Source of the DNA: Diphasiastrum complanatum
Lineage: Eukaryota > Streptophyta > Lycopodiopsida > Lycopodiales > Lycopodiaceae
NCBI GenBank assembly: GCA_029204225.1
Contig: CM055099.1
Span: 65,249,852 to 65,313,851 of the forward strand
Length of the DNA stretch: 64,000 bases
Reading direction: 5' to 3'
How positions within the stretch are numbered: position 1 is the stretch's first letter; every line of letters starts with the position of its first letter. Of this stretch, positions 21,270 through 33,935 are shown one piece after another. Below the pieces are notes generated by a model. The model searched no databases and was not told the DNA's origin. It saw only the letters and a program-made list of their open reading frames with translations. The position numbers and the translations under genes were made by a program.

Positions 21270-22734
21270 TATTCTTCAATAAAAGTTTGGAACCTGTCCA
21301 AACTTCATAAGGTGTTTAGCTTCAGAGGCCTTTAGTCAAACATCTATTCTGAATATAAGCTGCAATGGAACCAGCTTTGAACCAGAAGTACTCAGGCAGT
21401 GATGCGTGAGCAAGCATGCACTTAGCCGATTCAACTAAGATTCGATTCTTCCTCTCATGAAGTTATTGGATTGAGGCGAATAAGGAGTGATGAATTGTTG
21501 CTCAATGTCTTCGCTAAGGCAATATTAAATGTTCTGAAGAGGTTGCTTGATAAACTATACAATTATTCTTCTTGAATATTCATCAATGAATGCAATAAAG
21601 AATTTTGCACTTACTAGTGATAAGCTTTGCATTGGGCCACATATGTCCATATGAACAATGTCTAGTAAATGTTTAGCTACATATTGATGATGATCTAAAT
21701 AGAATCCAAGTCTGCTTTTCGATAATGCAACTCTAGCAGATAGGGAGTTCAACTTTCTTATCTAAATAGTCAAGATCAAGTATAAGAGATTGTCTAAACA
21801 TGTTTAAAACAGATGCATTATTCAAGTGACCAAGGCTATAGTGCCAACGTAATCCTTTATTGATAAGAATAGAAGTATTCAGGGCTTGATTTGTAGCAAA
21901 ATAATAGTGACTCAATCTATATAAATATCCATGTTTGATCATATTCAAATTATACTCTATGTCCTAGATTAATGGTGGACATCAGATTCATAGATTTAGA
22001 GAGTAAATTGAATTGATCATTCCAAAAACTTAACTTTACAATGTCTTCATCTTCTATAGCATGTGTGATGTTGTCACCGAGGTGAACATACTTTTTGTAC
22101 TATAAGGCATATAGGATTGGAAGCAATCGATATGACTGGTCATGTGCTGAGTGGCTCGAGAATCAATAAACTAGGCGCTATCACCTTGTGTTTTTTGATG
22201 ATTGATCATGAATGCATCCTCATCCACGTCTTGACTGGGGACATAAGATGTTTCTATAGCTACATTCGCTTGTTAATTCAGTTGCTTCTTGTTGTTGTTT
22301 TTTACTTTTAATATCTTGTAATCTTTAATCTCATTAGCGGTACGCTTGTAGTTTTACAAAACATCTTCTTCTTTGTTTGTGGATTCGATGACTGCTCTTG
22401 ACTCTGGGTCAATCTCTGATTCGACTTGAACTATTTCGGCCTTTTTTTCTTTAGTTTTCTTGAGTTTTTGTTTGCATATAGAGCATGCAAGTCTGTATTC
22501 AAAGAGCTAGAAGCACCGTTTATTCGGTTGTCTTCTTGCAACGACATAGCGATTACTCTAGACAGAGTTAGATTTGAGTGTGTCATTATAATCGTCATAC
22601 ATACATGACAGACTCAATAGTAGTGTCATAACCACATCTTGATTATCGGTAGCTTATCTGATTGTTTCCATCTACTGCAAGAGATTCTTGAATTGGTTTA
22701 TGTGATTATGTAGTGGATCACCATTAGACATTGA
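21270..22734 (-). pseudogene. Copia gag-protease-integrase remnant, minus strand
   Basis: From 22734 down, the reading starts mid-gag, with a CSICK knuckle-like scrap. A protease motif reads DSRATQHMT near 22165, where the usual Gly of DSGAT is Arg. Pre-integrase follows (LGHLNNASVLNMFRQSLILD), then the integrase start IVHMDICGPMQ and pieces up to about 21330. Many stops and shifts are present. Its first gag codons continue exactly where the plus-strand gag at 18107 stops. Confidence 0.8.
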
Positions 22735-23120
22735 TAAGCGGTGACAATTGGCCATAAACAGTCTGTTTGCATAAATGAACGTAAACTATCACTCTGTATA
22801 AATAAATGTAAACTGCCACAGGCAAAAAATGTGACACTGCATTTTTACTCGTAATTCCTGACAGGCGAAAAATGCGAAAAAGACGACACTGGATTTTTAC
22901 ACGTAATTCCTAAAAGACGAAAAATGCGAAAAAAAGACGACACTATATTTTTACACGTAATTATTGACAGGCGACACTGTCGGGTTTGTAGAGAGAGAGA
23001 AAATGCAACACTGTGTCAAGCTCCGTGTATTTCTACAAACTATGTAAAAACACTTGTAATTCTGCAATATAAAGACACAAAAAAATCCACAGAATTGGAT
23101 AAACAGTTGGATGAAGATTA
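22735..23120 (-). repeat. Right arm of ~390-bp inverted repeat
   Basis: This is the inverted partner of 18108-18503. It carries the same 48-bp subrepeats (GACAGGCGAAAAATGCG, TTTTTACTCGTAATTCC) and ends in TTGGATGAAGATTA. The inner edge joins directly to gag-coding sequence of the minus-strand Copia fragment. The two arms are about 4.2 kb apart. Confidence 0.85.
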
Positions 23121-23174
23121 AAAACCGATTAGTCGATTAGTAGGAAAGAGAATAATCCAACACTGTTGACAAAA

Positions 23175-26100
23175 TCTAAATGGATACAATTATCATTTGT
23201 GAAAACTTAAGATGAAGATCTTGATAATTGTCAATGAGCTTTAGGATGTTGTTATAGGAATCGAGATGAAACTTGAAGATGACACAATCAACTCCAAATG
23301 AAAATCTAAGAATGGTAAAACTTTTGCAATAATAATTCTCAATATTTCAGATACGAAAATTGGCCATGTATATGAAGCTCAAACTTTGAATAAACTATGG
23401 GATATCCTGAGCACAGTACATGATGCAAGGGACGTGACTTCAAAGTTGCATCTTAGAAGGAAATTTTTTTCACTCAAGATATGAAATGGTGATTTCCTTC
23501 AGAACTACGTTAACCAGTTCAAAATTTCTTGCAACAAATGATAGTTGTCGAATCAACTATTGATAATCAAGACGCAATCATGACATTGCTATCGAGTCTA
23601 CCATGTACATACGAAAATTGGGTGATGATCATTACGACACACTCATATTTAACTCTTTAAAGAGTAATCGCTACGTTGTTGTAGGAAGACAATCGAAGAA
23701 GCGATGACAACTCTTCAAATTCAATATCACATGCTCTATATGTAAACAAAGGCACTAAAGATCAAAAGAAAAGAAGCTGTAAACTATCAAATTAGAAGCT
23801 GACACATAGTCAAGAGCAATTATCGAATCTACATTCACAGAAAAGGATGTTCTGTAAGTATTGCAAATGCACAAATAATGAAATCAAAGATTACAAGATA
23901 TTGAAAGCGAAGAACGCCAACAACATGCAATCAAATCAACAACGAATGCATTTGTAGTTACATCACAATCCCCAGTTCAAGACATGGATGGAGGAGAATT
24001 TATGATCAGAGATTAGAAAACACAAATCGATAATTTTTGGTTTTTAGATTCTGGAGCTACTCAACACATGACTAGTAATCATGAACATTTCCATTCCTAT
24101 ATGTCTTATAGTGCAAAGAAATTCGTTCATTTGGGTGACTATAGTACACACACTATCGAAGGTGAAGGCACTATAAGATTGAAGTTCCAACATAATCAAT
24201 TCAAGTTACTATCAAATGTTCTATATGTACCTAAATTGTCAACAAATCTATTATCAATAAGCAGAATCACTGATATAGGTCATATGGTAGAATTTGAAAA
24301 TGATGAATGCCGAATTATTGAAAGGACAAATAAGGTCCTTGCACTCGGAAAGAGACTTGAATATTTATATAGACTGATTCATTGTTATTTTGACACAAGT
24401 CAAGCCTTGAACACTTATGTTCTAGTCAATAAAGCATTATTCAGGCACTATAGATTAGGTCACTTGAATCATACATCTATATTGAACATGTCTAGACAAT
24501 CATTAGTTCTTAATCTCGATTATTTAGACAAGAAGATAGACCTCCCAGTCTGTCATAGTTGTATTGTCGGAAAGCAGACTATGATTCCATTTAGATCAAG
24601 TCATAAGCATGTAGCAAAAGATGTTCTAGATATTGTTCGTTCAGATATATGTGGTCCTATGCAAACCTTGTTATTGCTTGGTGCAAAGTGCTTCATTACC
24701 TTCATTGACAAATTTTCAAGAAGACAACTATGTATTTCATTAAGCAAAAATCGGAGGCTTTCAACCTCTTCAGACAATTTAAGGAGCGTGTAGAACTCGA
24801 AACTAGTAAAAGAATCAAAGCACCGAAGTTAGACAATAAGGGTAAATACATTTCAACCGAGTATTGTCTTAACAAAGACATTGAATAACAATTTATTACT
24901 TCTAATTCGCCTCAATCGAATGAACTTGCTGAGAGAAAGAATCGAACCTTAGTCGAAGCAGCTAAGTGTATGCTTGCTCACGCGACATTGCCTAAATCTT
25001 TCTGGGTTGAAGCAAATCCATTTTCAAAGCTTATAAGTTGTATGATCCCATTGAATAAAATATATTCATTAGCCGAGATACCGTGTTGATCAATAATCAG
25101 TTTATCGTCCTCAAAGCTCAAACAATCAAACTATCGAACACTCATGTTTTTAACTCGACTATTCCTATCGAAGGTCAGAATGCGTCAACTTCAGACGAAC
25201 AACTTACTAACAACGAATCAGAAGAAGAAGTTGAAGTTGCAGTTTAGCAACAACAGAACCAAGAAAATGATGATCAATCTCATTACTCTCCCAGAACATT
25301 GACAATATATCACAAATCATCTAACATGTATATCGATGAATTTGCTTGTTACCTCATTCGAGAGCCGACTACTATTGAAGAAGCACTCAGTCAAACAGAC
25401 TCTGATCTATGGAGAGAAGCTATGGTTAAAGAGTATGAATCTCTTATCAAGAACCAGAACTAGACCATTGTCGAATTACCTGCCAACAGAAATGTAGTTG
25501 ATTGCAAATGGATATTCAAGATCAAATGCAAAGTGAATGGAAGTTTTGATAGAAGAAAGCTCGACTTGTCGCACGAGGATCTTCTCAGATCCCAAATATT
25601 GACTATATTGAGAATTTAAATCCATTAGTAAATAATTCTTCAATCAGATTTCTACTATCGTATGCTGCTGCAGCTAATAAGGAGACACATCAGATCAATG
25701 TACAAACAACTTATCTAAATGGAGTTATCAAAGAAGATATCTACATGATACAACTCGAAGGTTATTTAATCAATGACAAAGAGAATCATGTATGTAAACT
25801 CCATACAAGCTTTACGGTTTGAAGCAATCTACTAGAGCTTGGTTTCAGAGAATCAACATGTTCCTTATCGAACGCGATTATAATCCAATCACTTCATATT
25901 TGAATGTCTATTTCAAGTGAGTGCAGCCTTTTATTATTATTATTATCACATTGTATGTGGACGATACACGGCTATTCAACGACAATGTCGAACTCATAAG
26001 AAATGCTAAACTAATGTTGTCCTCAGAATTGGACATGGTAGATCTGGGCGAAGTGACACTGCTGTCTCAGTATTCAAATTCAAAGATATAGAGAGCAAAT

Positions 26101-26516
26101 GTTGATTTACATCACTCAACAGAGGTACATTTACAATATGCTAATCAGATATAATTTAATAAATTGCAAGTTAGCTCACTCACCAGTGGACCCAGGACTC
26201 AAATTGTCGAAGGACCAATGTCCTTAGACAAAAGAAGAGAAGGAACAGATGCGTGAGTACCCAATCATTCAATAACAGGTTCTCCTATGCACACGATAAT
26301 CTGTCCTAGACATAGCTTTTGCAGTTAGTTCCTTAAGTCAGTATATGACTAATCCTAGTATTATACACTGGAAAGCTCTATTAATAGTTATGAGATGTAT
26401 TCGAGCTACTATGGACCAATGTATCTGTTATGGAGCAGTCAACAATGACAAGCTCAACATACTCAGTGGTTATTCATCTACATTGAGTAGAACGCTAAAT
26501 TTGATGAACGCTGAGT
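23175..26516 (+). pseudogene. Copia gag-pol, long degenerate copy
   Basis: A nearly complete Copia interior runs in order. Gag includes LHLRRKFFSL near 23450-23480, followed by a degraded CKYCK knuckle near 23860. The protease DSGATQHMT lies near 24050. The longest open stretch (24068-24793) covers protease end, pre-integrase (LGHLNHTSILNMSRQSLVLN, CHSCIVGKQT) and integrase with RSDICGPMQT. IN then continues with NELAERKNRTLVEA near 24930. RT reads VDCKWIFKIKCKVNGSF near 25500 and LYVDDT near 25955, and RNase H runs to about 26510. Many stops make it dead. No LTR or primer site adjoins. Confidence 0.85.
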
Positions 26517-27698
26517 AGGCTGCAGAACAACGAACGTTGAGCAATGTGAGATGGCATGAACTTGCTACAATGAGATGCCAACAACTTGCACCTGGGGAAC
26601 CACATGTTAGAAAAAAACCCACGCACTTGTCTGGTTTGCCAAACAACGAACCACATTGTCACTTGCCAAACCTGCAACCTTTGCTCTCCAAGAGCTAATA
26701 TCAAATTTTATTGCAAATCCAGTCACTCAAAAACGGGGTGAGCAAGTCTGAAGCTGCCATCAAAAGGGTTATGGTCACCCATTCACCGTCATTTTGAACG
26801 GGTGACATGGACAGGGCCTATAAGGCCACGTGGGGGCCCAAGAGCGTGAAATCACCCTGAATTTTTGAAGAGCCACCCGACGTTCAAATTGGACGACAAA
26901 ATACTTTTTGACGAGCAAACGAAAATGGCGGGCATTCATTTCCCATCATCGATATCTAATTTCGTACCTTGTGAAGCAATTTACTTGCGATGAGCTTTGC
27001 ATTCCACCATTACAGCTTACACATGCGAGAATGGAGATGTGGAGGAACCCTTTCGCTGTAAGACATGCTGCTTCTGTTTTATATAAAGCATCTATTTCCT
27101 TCTCTATACTTTAACTCGCGTATCATTGCATAATGGTTGTGTACTCCGTCTAACCGAGAAATTTTTCGAATGACTGTTTATTTGACAAGCTTGTAGTTCG
27201 ATCAGGCAGAAGACTGACAAAAATTTGATGGCAAATCAAGAAGTTTGGCCTTATTTTCCATGTAATCTGCAAAGCAGCAGTGTATTGGCCTTGTAGCTCA
27301 GAGCTTTGATGTTTAAGGCGGGATTGAAAGTGCTTTATGATGATATTTGTTGCTGTGATATGTTTTTCAGAAAAAATCACCCGACTTGCAACAAATCCAT
27401 CTCGATGTGAGCGATTTGGAAGGTTTGTGTGTTTACTCGTTAGTAGCAATTTTTTCAGCTCTCAATCTCTAAGACGTTTCGTTCGATGGAGATATAGCGA
27501 TGGAAATTAATGCACCTGTTCTAAGTCTAAGCATATTTCAAATGAAAACATACCGTTGAAATGCTATCGGCGTCAGCTTGCCAATTGAGGCGTCAATTTC
27601 GTTGAGTGTCCCTTCACCACATTACATTTTACGCTCTAAATGCTACTTTTGAAAAAAAAAGTACTTCTCAATCTCTCATACATAAAATCGCAATATAT
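26517..27698. other. No gene seen
   Basis: No recognisable homology. An ATG in good context at 26925 opens only 19 codons, and a plausible splice donor (GCT/GTAAGA) lies near 27057, so a first exon cannot be excluded. The part 26750-26870 is GC-richer and contains CACGTGGGGGCCC. Confidence 0.35.
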
Positions 27699-27924
27699 CT
27701 AAGTGCCATAAATGCTGCTTGAAGTTTGAAGGACTTCCTGAAAGAGTACATTACTGATAGTCTGAACGGTTTTCGGTTGATATTGATGGGATTTATAGTC
27801 GGGATAGGTGTATAAAGACATATTTGTGGTCTGGCACGTCTGCTGTATAAGGATGGTGGAGGAGAATGTGTCTGACAGACCCCAATTTTTCGAGCGCTGT
27901 GGCATGTGAACTTGACTATCAGGA
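27699..27924 (-). CDS. Possible terminal exon, unknown protein
   Basis: On the minus strand a frame runs from a possible acceptor (TTGGGACAG near 27925) to TAG at 27699, about 75 residues. It reads unlike transposon debris (SLYTYPDYKSHQYQPKTVQ). No family is recognised. A second possible exon lies at 28188-28357. Both could be chance; only splice-like edges and open frames support them. Confidence 0.22.
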
Positions 27925-28187
27925 AGTATCTGTCCCAATTAATTTGTAGCCCTGAAACTTATGCTCTCAACTAGACCAGGTGATCTGTTTCGTTCGCTTA
28001 TCCAATTCTCGGTGATTAGATGAACTAAGACCTAGGATCATGAACTTAAAAAAATCACTTTCCCTGAAATTTGTGTTAAAAGAGCACCAACTTAAAGTTT
28101 TACATGAGTTTATCAGGCCTTTGGACAACATTGTGATGTTTTGGCTGTATCTGATTTGGAATACCCCATGACTCCTCTTTAATTGTC

Positions 28188-28357
28188 TGTACCTCATCTG
28201 CATACACGTGTAAGAGTGTTTCAAATCTGGAGGTGGTGGCATCATATCTTGAGATTGTCTTTGCATCTTATCTTCAATTCTCTGACCCTCATATTGTCTG
28301 TCTTTCATCTTCAATTCTCTATTTCTCAAGTGCAAGGCTGTATCATCGTCAACCTAC
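28188..28357 (-). CDS. Possible internal exon, unknown protein
   Basis: On the minus strand an open frame starts immediately after a pyrimidine-rich acceptor (TTTTTTCGTAG) and encodes a charged stretch with NRELKMKDRQYEGQRIEDKM, then MMPPPPDL. A possible donor (GAG/GTACAG) closes it. The charge pattern suggests a coiled segment. No domain is recognised. Confidence 0.25.
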
Positions 28358-28359
28358 GA

Positions 28360-30362
28360 AAAAGGTATGATTGTAGTCTGAAAAATAGACACTACTATAC
28401 CTCAAGACACGGAGATTAAAACAGGCAGCTGGTGAATCGTTCAGTGTTTTATAATGCTTGGAAACGACTTAAGATCTTACAGACCTAATGTTTTGTAGTG
28501 TGAGAATAGTCAATGCATGTCTTGCATAGTTCTAAATTCTTGCCATTTAGATTTTTAATATCCTAATACTATGCCAATTTGGATTTTTAATAGCCCTCAA
28601 CACTTTATCTTGTTTATCACTAATTTAAAAAAATTTGTGAAAAAAAAAATGTTCCCCCCCCAAAAAAATACTCAGGTTCCATTTCAAAACGCCCGCTCTG
28701 AAATAGAACATGTATCTACAGTAAATACATTATATGAAGTATTCTTGGATGCGGTTGAAGTTTCTTGAGGGATTATGTTAAGGTCTTATTGTAGTTGGTA
28801 AGTATTGACACACTATCAACCATTCAATCTAAGTGGTAGCTTCAATGGTTCCGACAACTTCGGGCATAAAAATACGTTGATTACTATTTCTAACGATCTT
28901 GAACCCTACCAGCTCATTGGTAGTGGCCAACACTTCCAAACGTTGTTGAACTCGGTTATATCGATGATGGGTCAAGTGACTTGGTTTATGTAGTTCTAAG
29001 CAACCATAATAGATCATTTTATTTTGGAAATATTTGTGTCCACTATATTTTTCACACTAGGATGTACTTTTCATGCATATGGGACATTAACGTCGATAGA
29101 TCTACTACTTATCCATGGTCTTAACGCGTGAAGAGGATTGTCAAGAACAAGGTTAGATTTGGAACATGCTTCATATGCATTCACGAGTTACACATTACTT
29201 TGAAATTTCCTTAAAAGCCATTGGAGCATGATAATTGGGATACATATCTCTCAATCAATAATATTTTGGATAATTTCACCTAGCTTGTGGAAAATTCCCA
29301 ATAATGATGATTCTCCTGGATAAGTTTTTTGCCTCTTTTGTTGCTTATTTGAGATGTGTCAACAGTTGTTTTAAGTTTATTGATTATCTTCCATTGCATC
29401 AAAGTTTTACGGTATGCTACTTCACCACTTCACAATGTTCATGATCCCTTAACTCTTGTTTGTGTGCCTAATTTTATTTTGTTGCAACTTGCTTCAGTAG
29501 CTATTAGAACCTAATATATTTGTCATTTGTTAGATGACAAGGAATCTTTGGATCAAGTGGTCTATGATGAAGATTGGTCGAGTAAATTGGCTTCACTTTA
29601 TCACCGCAAAAATCTGGTATGTTTTATAAGCTTTTATAGAGTTTTTTTTATGTGTGTCTTAAGTTGTTTTGCATGTATTCAAAAAATAATGCTGATCTAT
29701 TGTATATTGGAACATAATCCTCACAATCACTATGGACATGTAGTCAAACATTACACCATTGGGCCCTTATTTGACTCGGCCTCAAGGTTCTCAAATAGAG
29801 TCAATATCATGGGCACAATAATGTTTCAGCCTATCAATGGCTTCATTCACCATTTGTTGAGTGAAAAGGGAGCACTCAAAGGTCTAGGTGAAATGCTAAT
29901 TGCAATGGGATGGGTATTGCATATAACTTCCTAGAATATTGAGTACAAACACAGATTTGTCAAAGGAGAGCCCGTGGCAGAAACTCATGCAAAAAAAGAT
30001 TTGTACATGAGAATGATAGGTCTCTTGTTCTCGACTCCACCTTCTTGTGTCACAATAAGGTGTGGTACTAGCATATGGCATTGCGAAGAAAGTGCAGAGA
30101 GGAGGTATGGACCTTGAGAATGTGAAGCTGGGGGTCGATGACATTCATTGTTGCACTACATATGTGAGGAAATATATATTGTGAATCTGGTTTGTGGTGT
30201 ATGTATGGCAAGGAAAGGGATGTAGTTATATGGATATGTGGTGAAGAAGCTAACTTGTGTGTCAAATGAGACGTTGGCTGGCCGAAGACGAAGTAATTGG
30301 CTATACTGAGTCTTGATGTAGTAGAATCTATGTGGTGCAAAAAGTGTAGTGTGGGGGATGTC
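28360..30362. other. No gene assigned; one exon-like piece
   Basis: No transposon or gene homology recognised. At 29534-29616 an 83-bp piece bounded by TTTGTTAG and CTG/GTATGT encodes DQVVYDEDWSSKLASLYHRK on the plus strand and could be an orphan exon. The rest is AT-rich and closed in all frames. Confidence 0.3.
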
Positions 30363-30890
30363 GTTAGAAATCAGAGCGTGCAATAATCATTCTAGCCACT
30401 AGAGAGGAGAGGAGAGAGAATGTCCACTAAATACAATGAGAATGGTCCCCTAACTGCGCTATCGCCGAGACCAATGGTCATTTTGACCAAACGACGTTGG
30501 AATCATGCCGGGCTGGATCCGTCTAGTCAATATGGGGCCCACGAGCCTTTCCACTGGATTCCGGACCACTCTGGACAAGTCGGACCCATTCCAGGTCCCG
30601 ACCGGTCAAGTGTCCCTGAAGACTTTTCCCACTAGTGTGTCCTTACACATATGGTCCATTTACATTCCTTTTACATCGAGAAGGACTGGTCCAATATTTC
30701 TTATATTTTAAATATGTCTCTTTGAGCCCTTAGTCATTTAACTTCAATGTCTAGTACCTCTAGTAATTAACTAACTTTTAGTAGAATGGTATTAACTATG
30801 AGCAAGGCTATTTGGCATTGCGAATAGTCCATGTATCTGTTAATGTGATAATATTGTCCAACATGGATGTGAAGGTCATACTTTAAAACA
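30363..30890 (-). repeat. 3' LTR of coding-less element
   Basis: It begins TGTTTTAAAG at 30890 right after the purine tract and ends near 30363 with the TCTAAC-type terminus. About 170 bases around 30450-30620 have no counterpart in the other LTR and look like an insertion. Confidence 0.55.
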
Positions 30891-32811
30891 CTTCCCCTTG
30901 AGCGAAATCATGATATTTAACAAAACGAACTGTCAACAGAAAAGATGTCCAAAAGCTATGCAAAGGATAAAGTGCTCTTTTGCATCTGCAACTGCACCCA
31001 CAAAGTTTGCAACAAGTAGTAGAGACATCACCTTCTTGCATCCAAAGAATCCATTTTCTAGGCTACTAGTATTGAGAATGAGAAATCTCTATCAACTTCT
31101 TTATTCCTAGGTACTAAGAATGTGTCTCTCTTGTGCATCATCACATAACCACATTAACCTTATCCATGTACATATTGGCCTCTTTCACATTATTTGTGCC
31201 TTGGGTAATACTTCCCATGGTTTTTAAAATCCAATCCATGAAGAGACTTTTGCATCAGCAATAACTTGTTCCATTCTTAAAACTGTGCACAATATTGCAA
31301 ACATTTGATTAAGTGGTCTAATCAATTCCCTTAAGCTGCAAAAGAAGCTTAATCACTCATTACAAGCATTGTAGGAATAATGGGATTACAGAGAATCGAA
31401 CCGGGTGGGCGAGCCAAATGTGCGACCAAGCAATGACAATAAAACTTCACCAAATAGCTTGCTGGAAACTGTGGAGCTCATCATCGTGTTTGCCACAAGC
31501 CCTCCATTGATAAGATGCATACTTTTGGTCTTTAAAATAGCACAAACGATGCTAAAAATAGGGCTAAAATCTTCACATAAGGGTTGTGGACTTGTTTTGG
31601 TTGAAAGAAGGCCGGTCTCAAGGGCTGAACGTTCACAGACTCGCTTGGGACTTGCTTTTTACTTTGCAATGTCACAAAACTTCATTGCAATTCAGCTTCA
31701 TCAAAGAACTTCAGGGGGCACTTCAAGAAACTTCAATGTAGGGCTCAAAGACCTTCAGTAAGATTAAGGTCCCTTCATTTAAGAATAAGGACTTTCCACT
31801 TGGAGTCTTGACATTCTGCAAGCTTTCATAGTTCTAAAAAAACTTCCAAGTAATTTTGTTATCATCACATAAGGACTTTTAAGACCTCTAACAGAGGGTA
31901 AAGTACCTTTAAGTCAGGGGCCAACAATTATCTTCTTGACCACAAGTCCTTGCTCTAGATTGACTCTCTCATTGGGCTGCTGCCCTCTTCACATTGGATC
32001 AAGGTTGCAAAAATCTTGCCTACCTCTTACATGTGAAAAACAAACTACCTCCTTCCTGCCTACACATGCTTCTAGGCAGGATATGTTGCAAAGCTGATAA
32101 ACAAGGCTGTCTTTGAGACTGCTGCGTGGATCGTGGGCTGATCCAGAGTGCTCAACATAGCACCTATTCTTCATGCAAGAAGCCAACAACACATCGTAGG
32201 CTTTCTTCCATGTTAGCGACCATCATTGAGGATGCTACACATCACTTTTAGGTTGCCCAATGGCTTGATTAATGCATGGCTCTTCTCACGTGGAAGAAAT
32301 GGGCCGGTTGTGCTCTGTCTAAACGCAAGAACAAGATATTTTTATCATGATTGAGTGAAATGGGCACAAATGGGCTTCAACAAGGAGTTGGTTCTTCATG
32401 CAAAAATGTAAGCATGAGCACCTATAATGCGTGGCTTGTCTTGATGCTTCGTGACTGAGAAAATGCACCTCTCTCCGTGCACTTTGTCATCAGATTTGAG
32501 AAAACCTCAGGGCCAGCAAATGTTGGGAAACACTCTTTTTTCCCTTTCTTTTCTTGCAGTCTTAACAAGCATAATTTGAAGCAATCTTTGACACTGCAAG
32601 GGCTGTAAAAATCAGAAAGTGCTGAGATAAAACAAAGGTTCTCACTCCATTCACGTTATGCACCATTCACACACAATCAGCATAGAAAGTAAGCAAGTAC
32701 AAAAGAGTGTCTCTCACATTATCTTCTAAAAAATCTACTTCTCTATTCTAGGAAAAATTATGCTAGATGTTAGATCTTAGCAGGCATTAGCCATAGTGTG
32801 CTTCAATACCA

Positions 32812-33060
32812 TGTTAGAATCAGAGCATAGTAGTCATGAAAAATGAGATACAACACAATCCTTGTATTAGAGATTGTTGTGCACACCATACAATGAAAAT
32901 AATCAGTAATGAGAGACATAAGTTAACCAGTAATGTGTCCCTACATATGTGTTCTATTGGTACTGATTCAATGGCTCTTTTGGCCCTTCAATCATCTACA
33001 TTAGATTAGTGCATGTAATTATAATGTTATTAACTACCCTGAGCAAGGCTACTACTGCTC
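32812..33060 (-). repeat. 5' LTR of coding-less element, truncated
   Basis: It matches the 3' LTR in ATGTGTCCCTACATATG, CTCTTTTGGCCC and CTGAGCAAGGCTAC, and ends TTCTAACA next to the primer site at 32799-32811. The LTR start is missing. Confidence 0.55.
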
Positions 33061-33935
33061 TGGACGACTTGTCGTAAGCACGACGAGCCATAGGAGATCC
33101 TGCCTTGCACTTCAAAGTCTGCTGCATCTGGATAGGATCCTTCTGCGAAAAGCCTTTCTGATCAGCTTGGCTAGACTTTTGCGAACCCTTCTTTTGAGGC
33201 CAGCTTGGTGCTCCAGATTCAGCCTAAGTGCGCACATTACCTTCAAAGTTGAGAGCTGTAGCAACCGCCTCTTCTAAGGTCTTGCATCCTTCATTAAGCA
33301 CTGAAGGCCTCAATTTTTCACGAAGGCCAAAAACCAGCAGGTGAACTAGCAGCCACTGTAGTCGAGTGCACCGGGCATGGTGCTCTTTCTGCCACCCACA
33401 TCGATCAAGAGTCTGCTGTCCGGGCCTAACCCCTCTCTGCTGTACATAGGGCGCTCGTGGTCTAGCACGCCCAATGGATGGGTGAGCTGTGGGTGTGTTT
33501 GACCATCCTGGAGGTGTGTGACTCTCTCTGGCAGGATCTGTCAAAGCATGTGGTGCATCTGTTGCTGATGACGATGAGGGACGAGAAGGACCCGCTGCCA
33601 CTGATCCAACATGCTCGTGGCTCTGATCTAGGCCTTGCTGCTGCGGATGGAATTGGAGTGGCCTCGCTTGGACCATGCATTACACCTAAAACATGCCCTG
33701 CCCGTGCTGTACTAGGCCTGCACCCATAGTAGGCCCTGTCTGTGCTGTACTAGGCATTGCCTATGAGCTTGCAACTGCCCCTGCTACCTGTCCTTGTCCA
33801 AAACTCTGTGCTGGTCTCACTGGCTAGGTGGATGTACCGTCGGGCCCATACATATCCATCAACCTCTGTACCTCATCTTGTGAAGAGCCCATCGCAATGC
33901 AAGCATCTCCGTTTGAGGACACCTGTGCCATGGTG
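33061..33935 (-). pseudogene. Ty3 gag copy related to element A
   Basis: The sequence 33061-33330 repeats element A's 37915-38160 almost exactly (FGLREKLRPS, EEAVATALNFEGNVRT). Upstream it departs into a Pro/Ser/Gln-rich N-terminal part starting at a possible ATG near 33931 and containing SRPSSSSATDAPHALTD. It retains CAG codons at 33128-33130 and 33158-33160 where element A has TAG, so it serves as an undecayed reference. It is missing the conserved gag core between these parts. Confidence 0.75.

Larger units (their letters stand above)
30363..33060 (-). mobile_element. Coding-less LTR element (LARD-like), minus strand
   Basis: Two related LTR-like stretches (30363-30890 and 32812-33060) share GTTAGAA(A)TCAGAGC at one end and GAGCAAGGCTA toward the other. 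Between them, a purine tract CAAGGGGAAG (minus strand, 30891-30900) abuts the 3' LTR start TGTTTTAAAG. A primer-site-like TGGTATTGAAGCAC abuts the 5' LTR end. The ~1.9-kb interior has no recognisable gag or pol. The 5' LTR is cut short at 33060 where Ty3 gag sequence begins. Confidence 0.6.

Noticed and set aside
18108-23120. Inverted repeats as a CRISPR-like or phage attachment structure
   Set aside because: The setting is plant retrotransposon sequence, the arms contain LTR-like subrepeats, and no spacers or cas genes exist.
31380-31410. GAATCGAACCGGGTGG, resembling a tRNA T-arm
   Set aside because: No cloverleaf or anticodon stem could be drawn around it.
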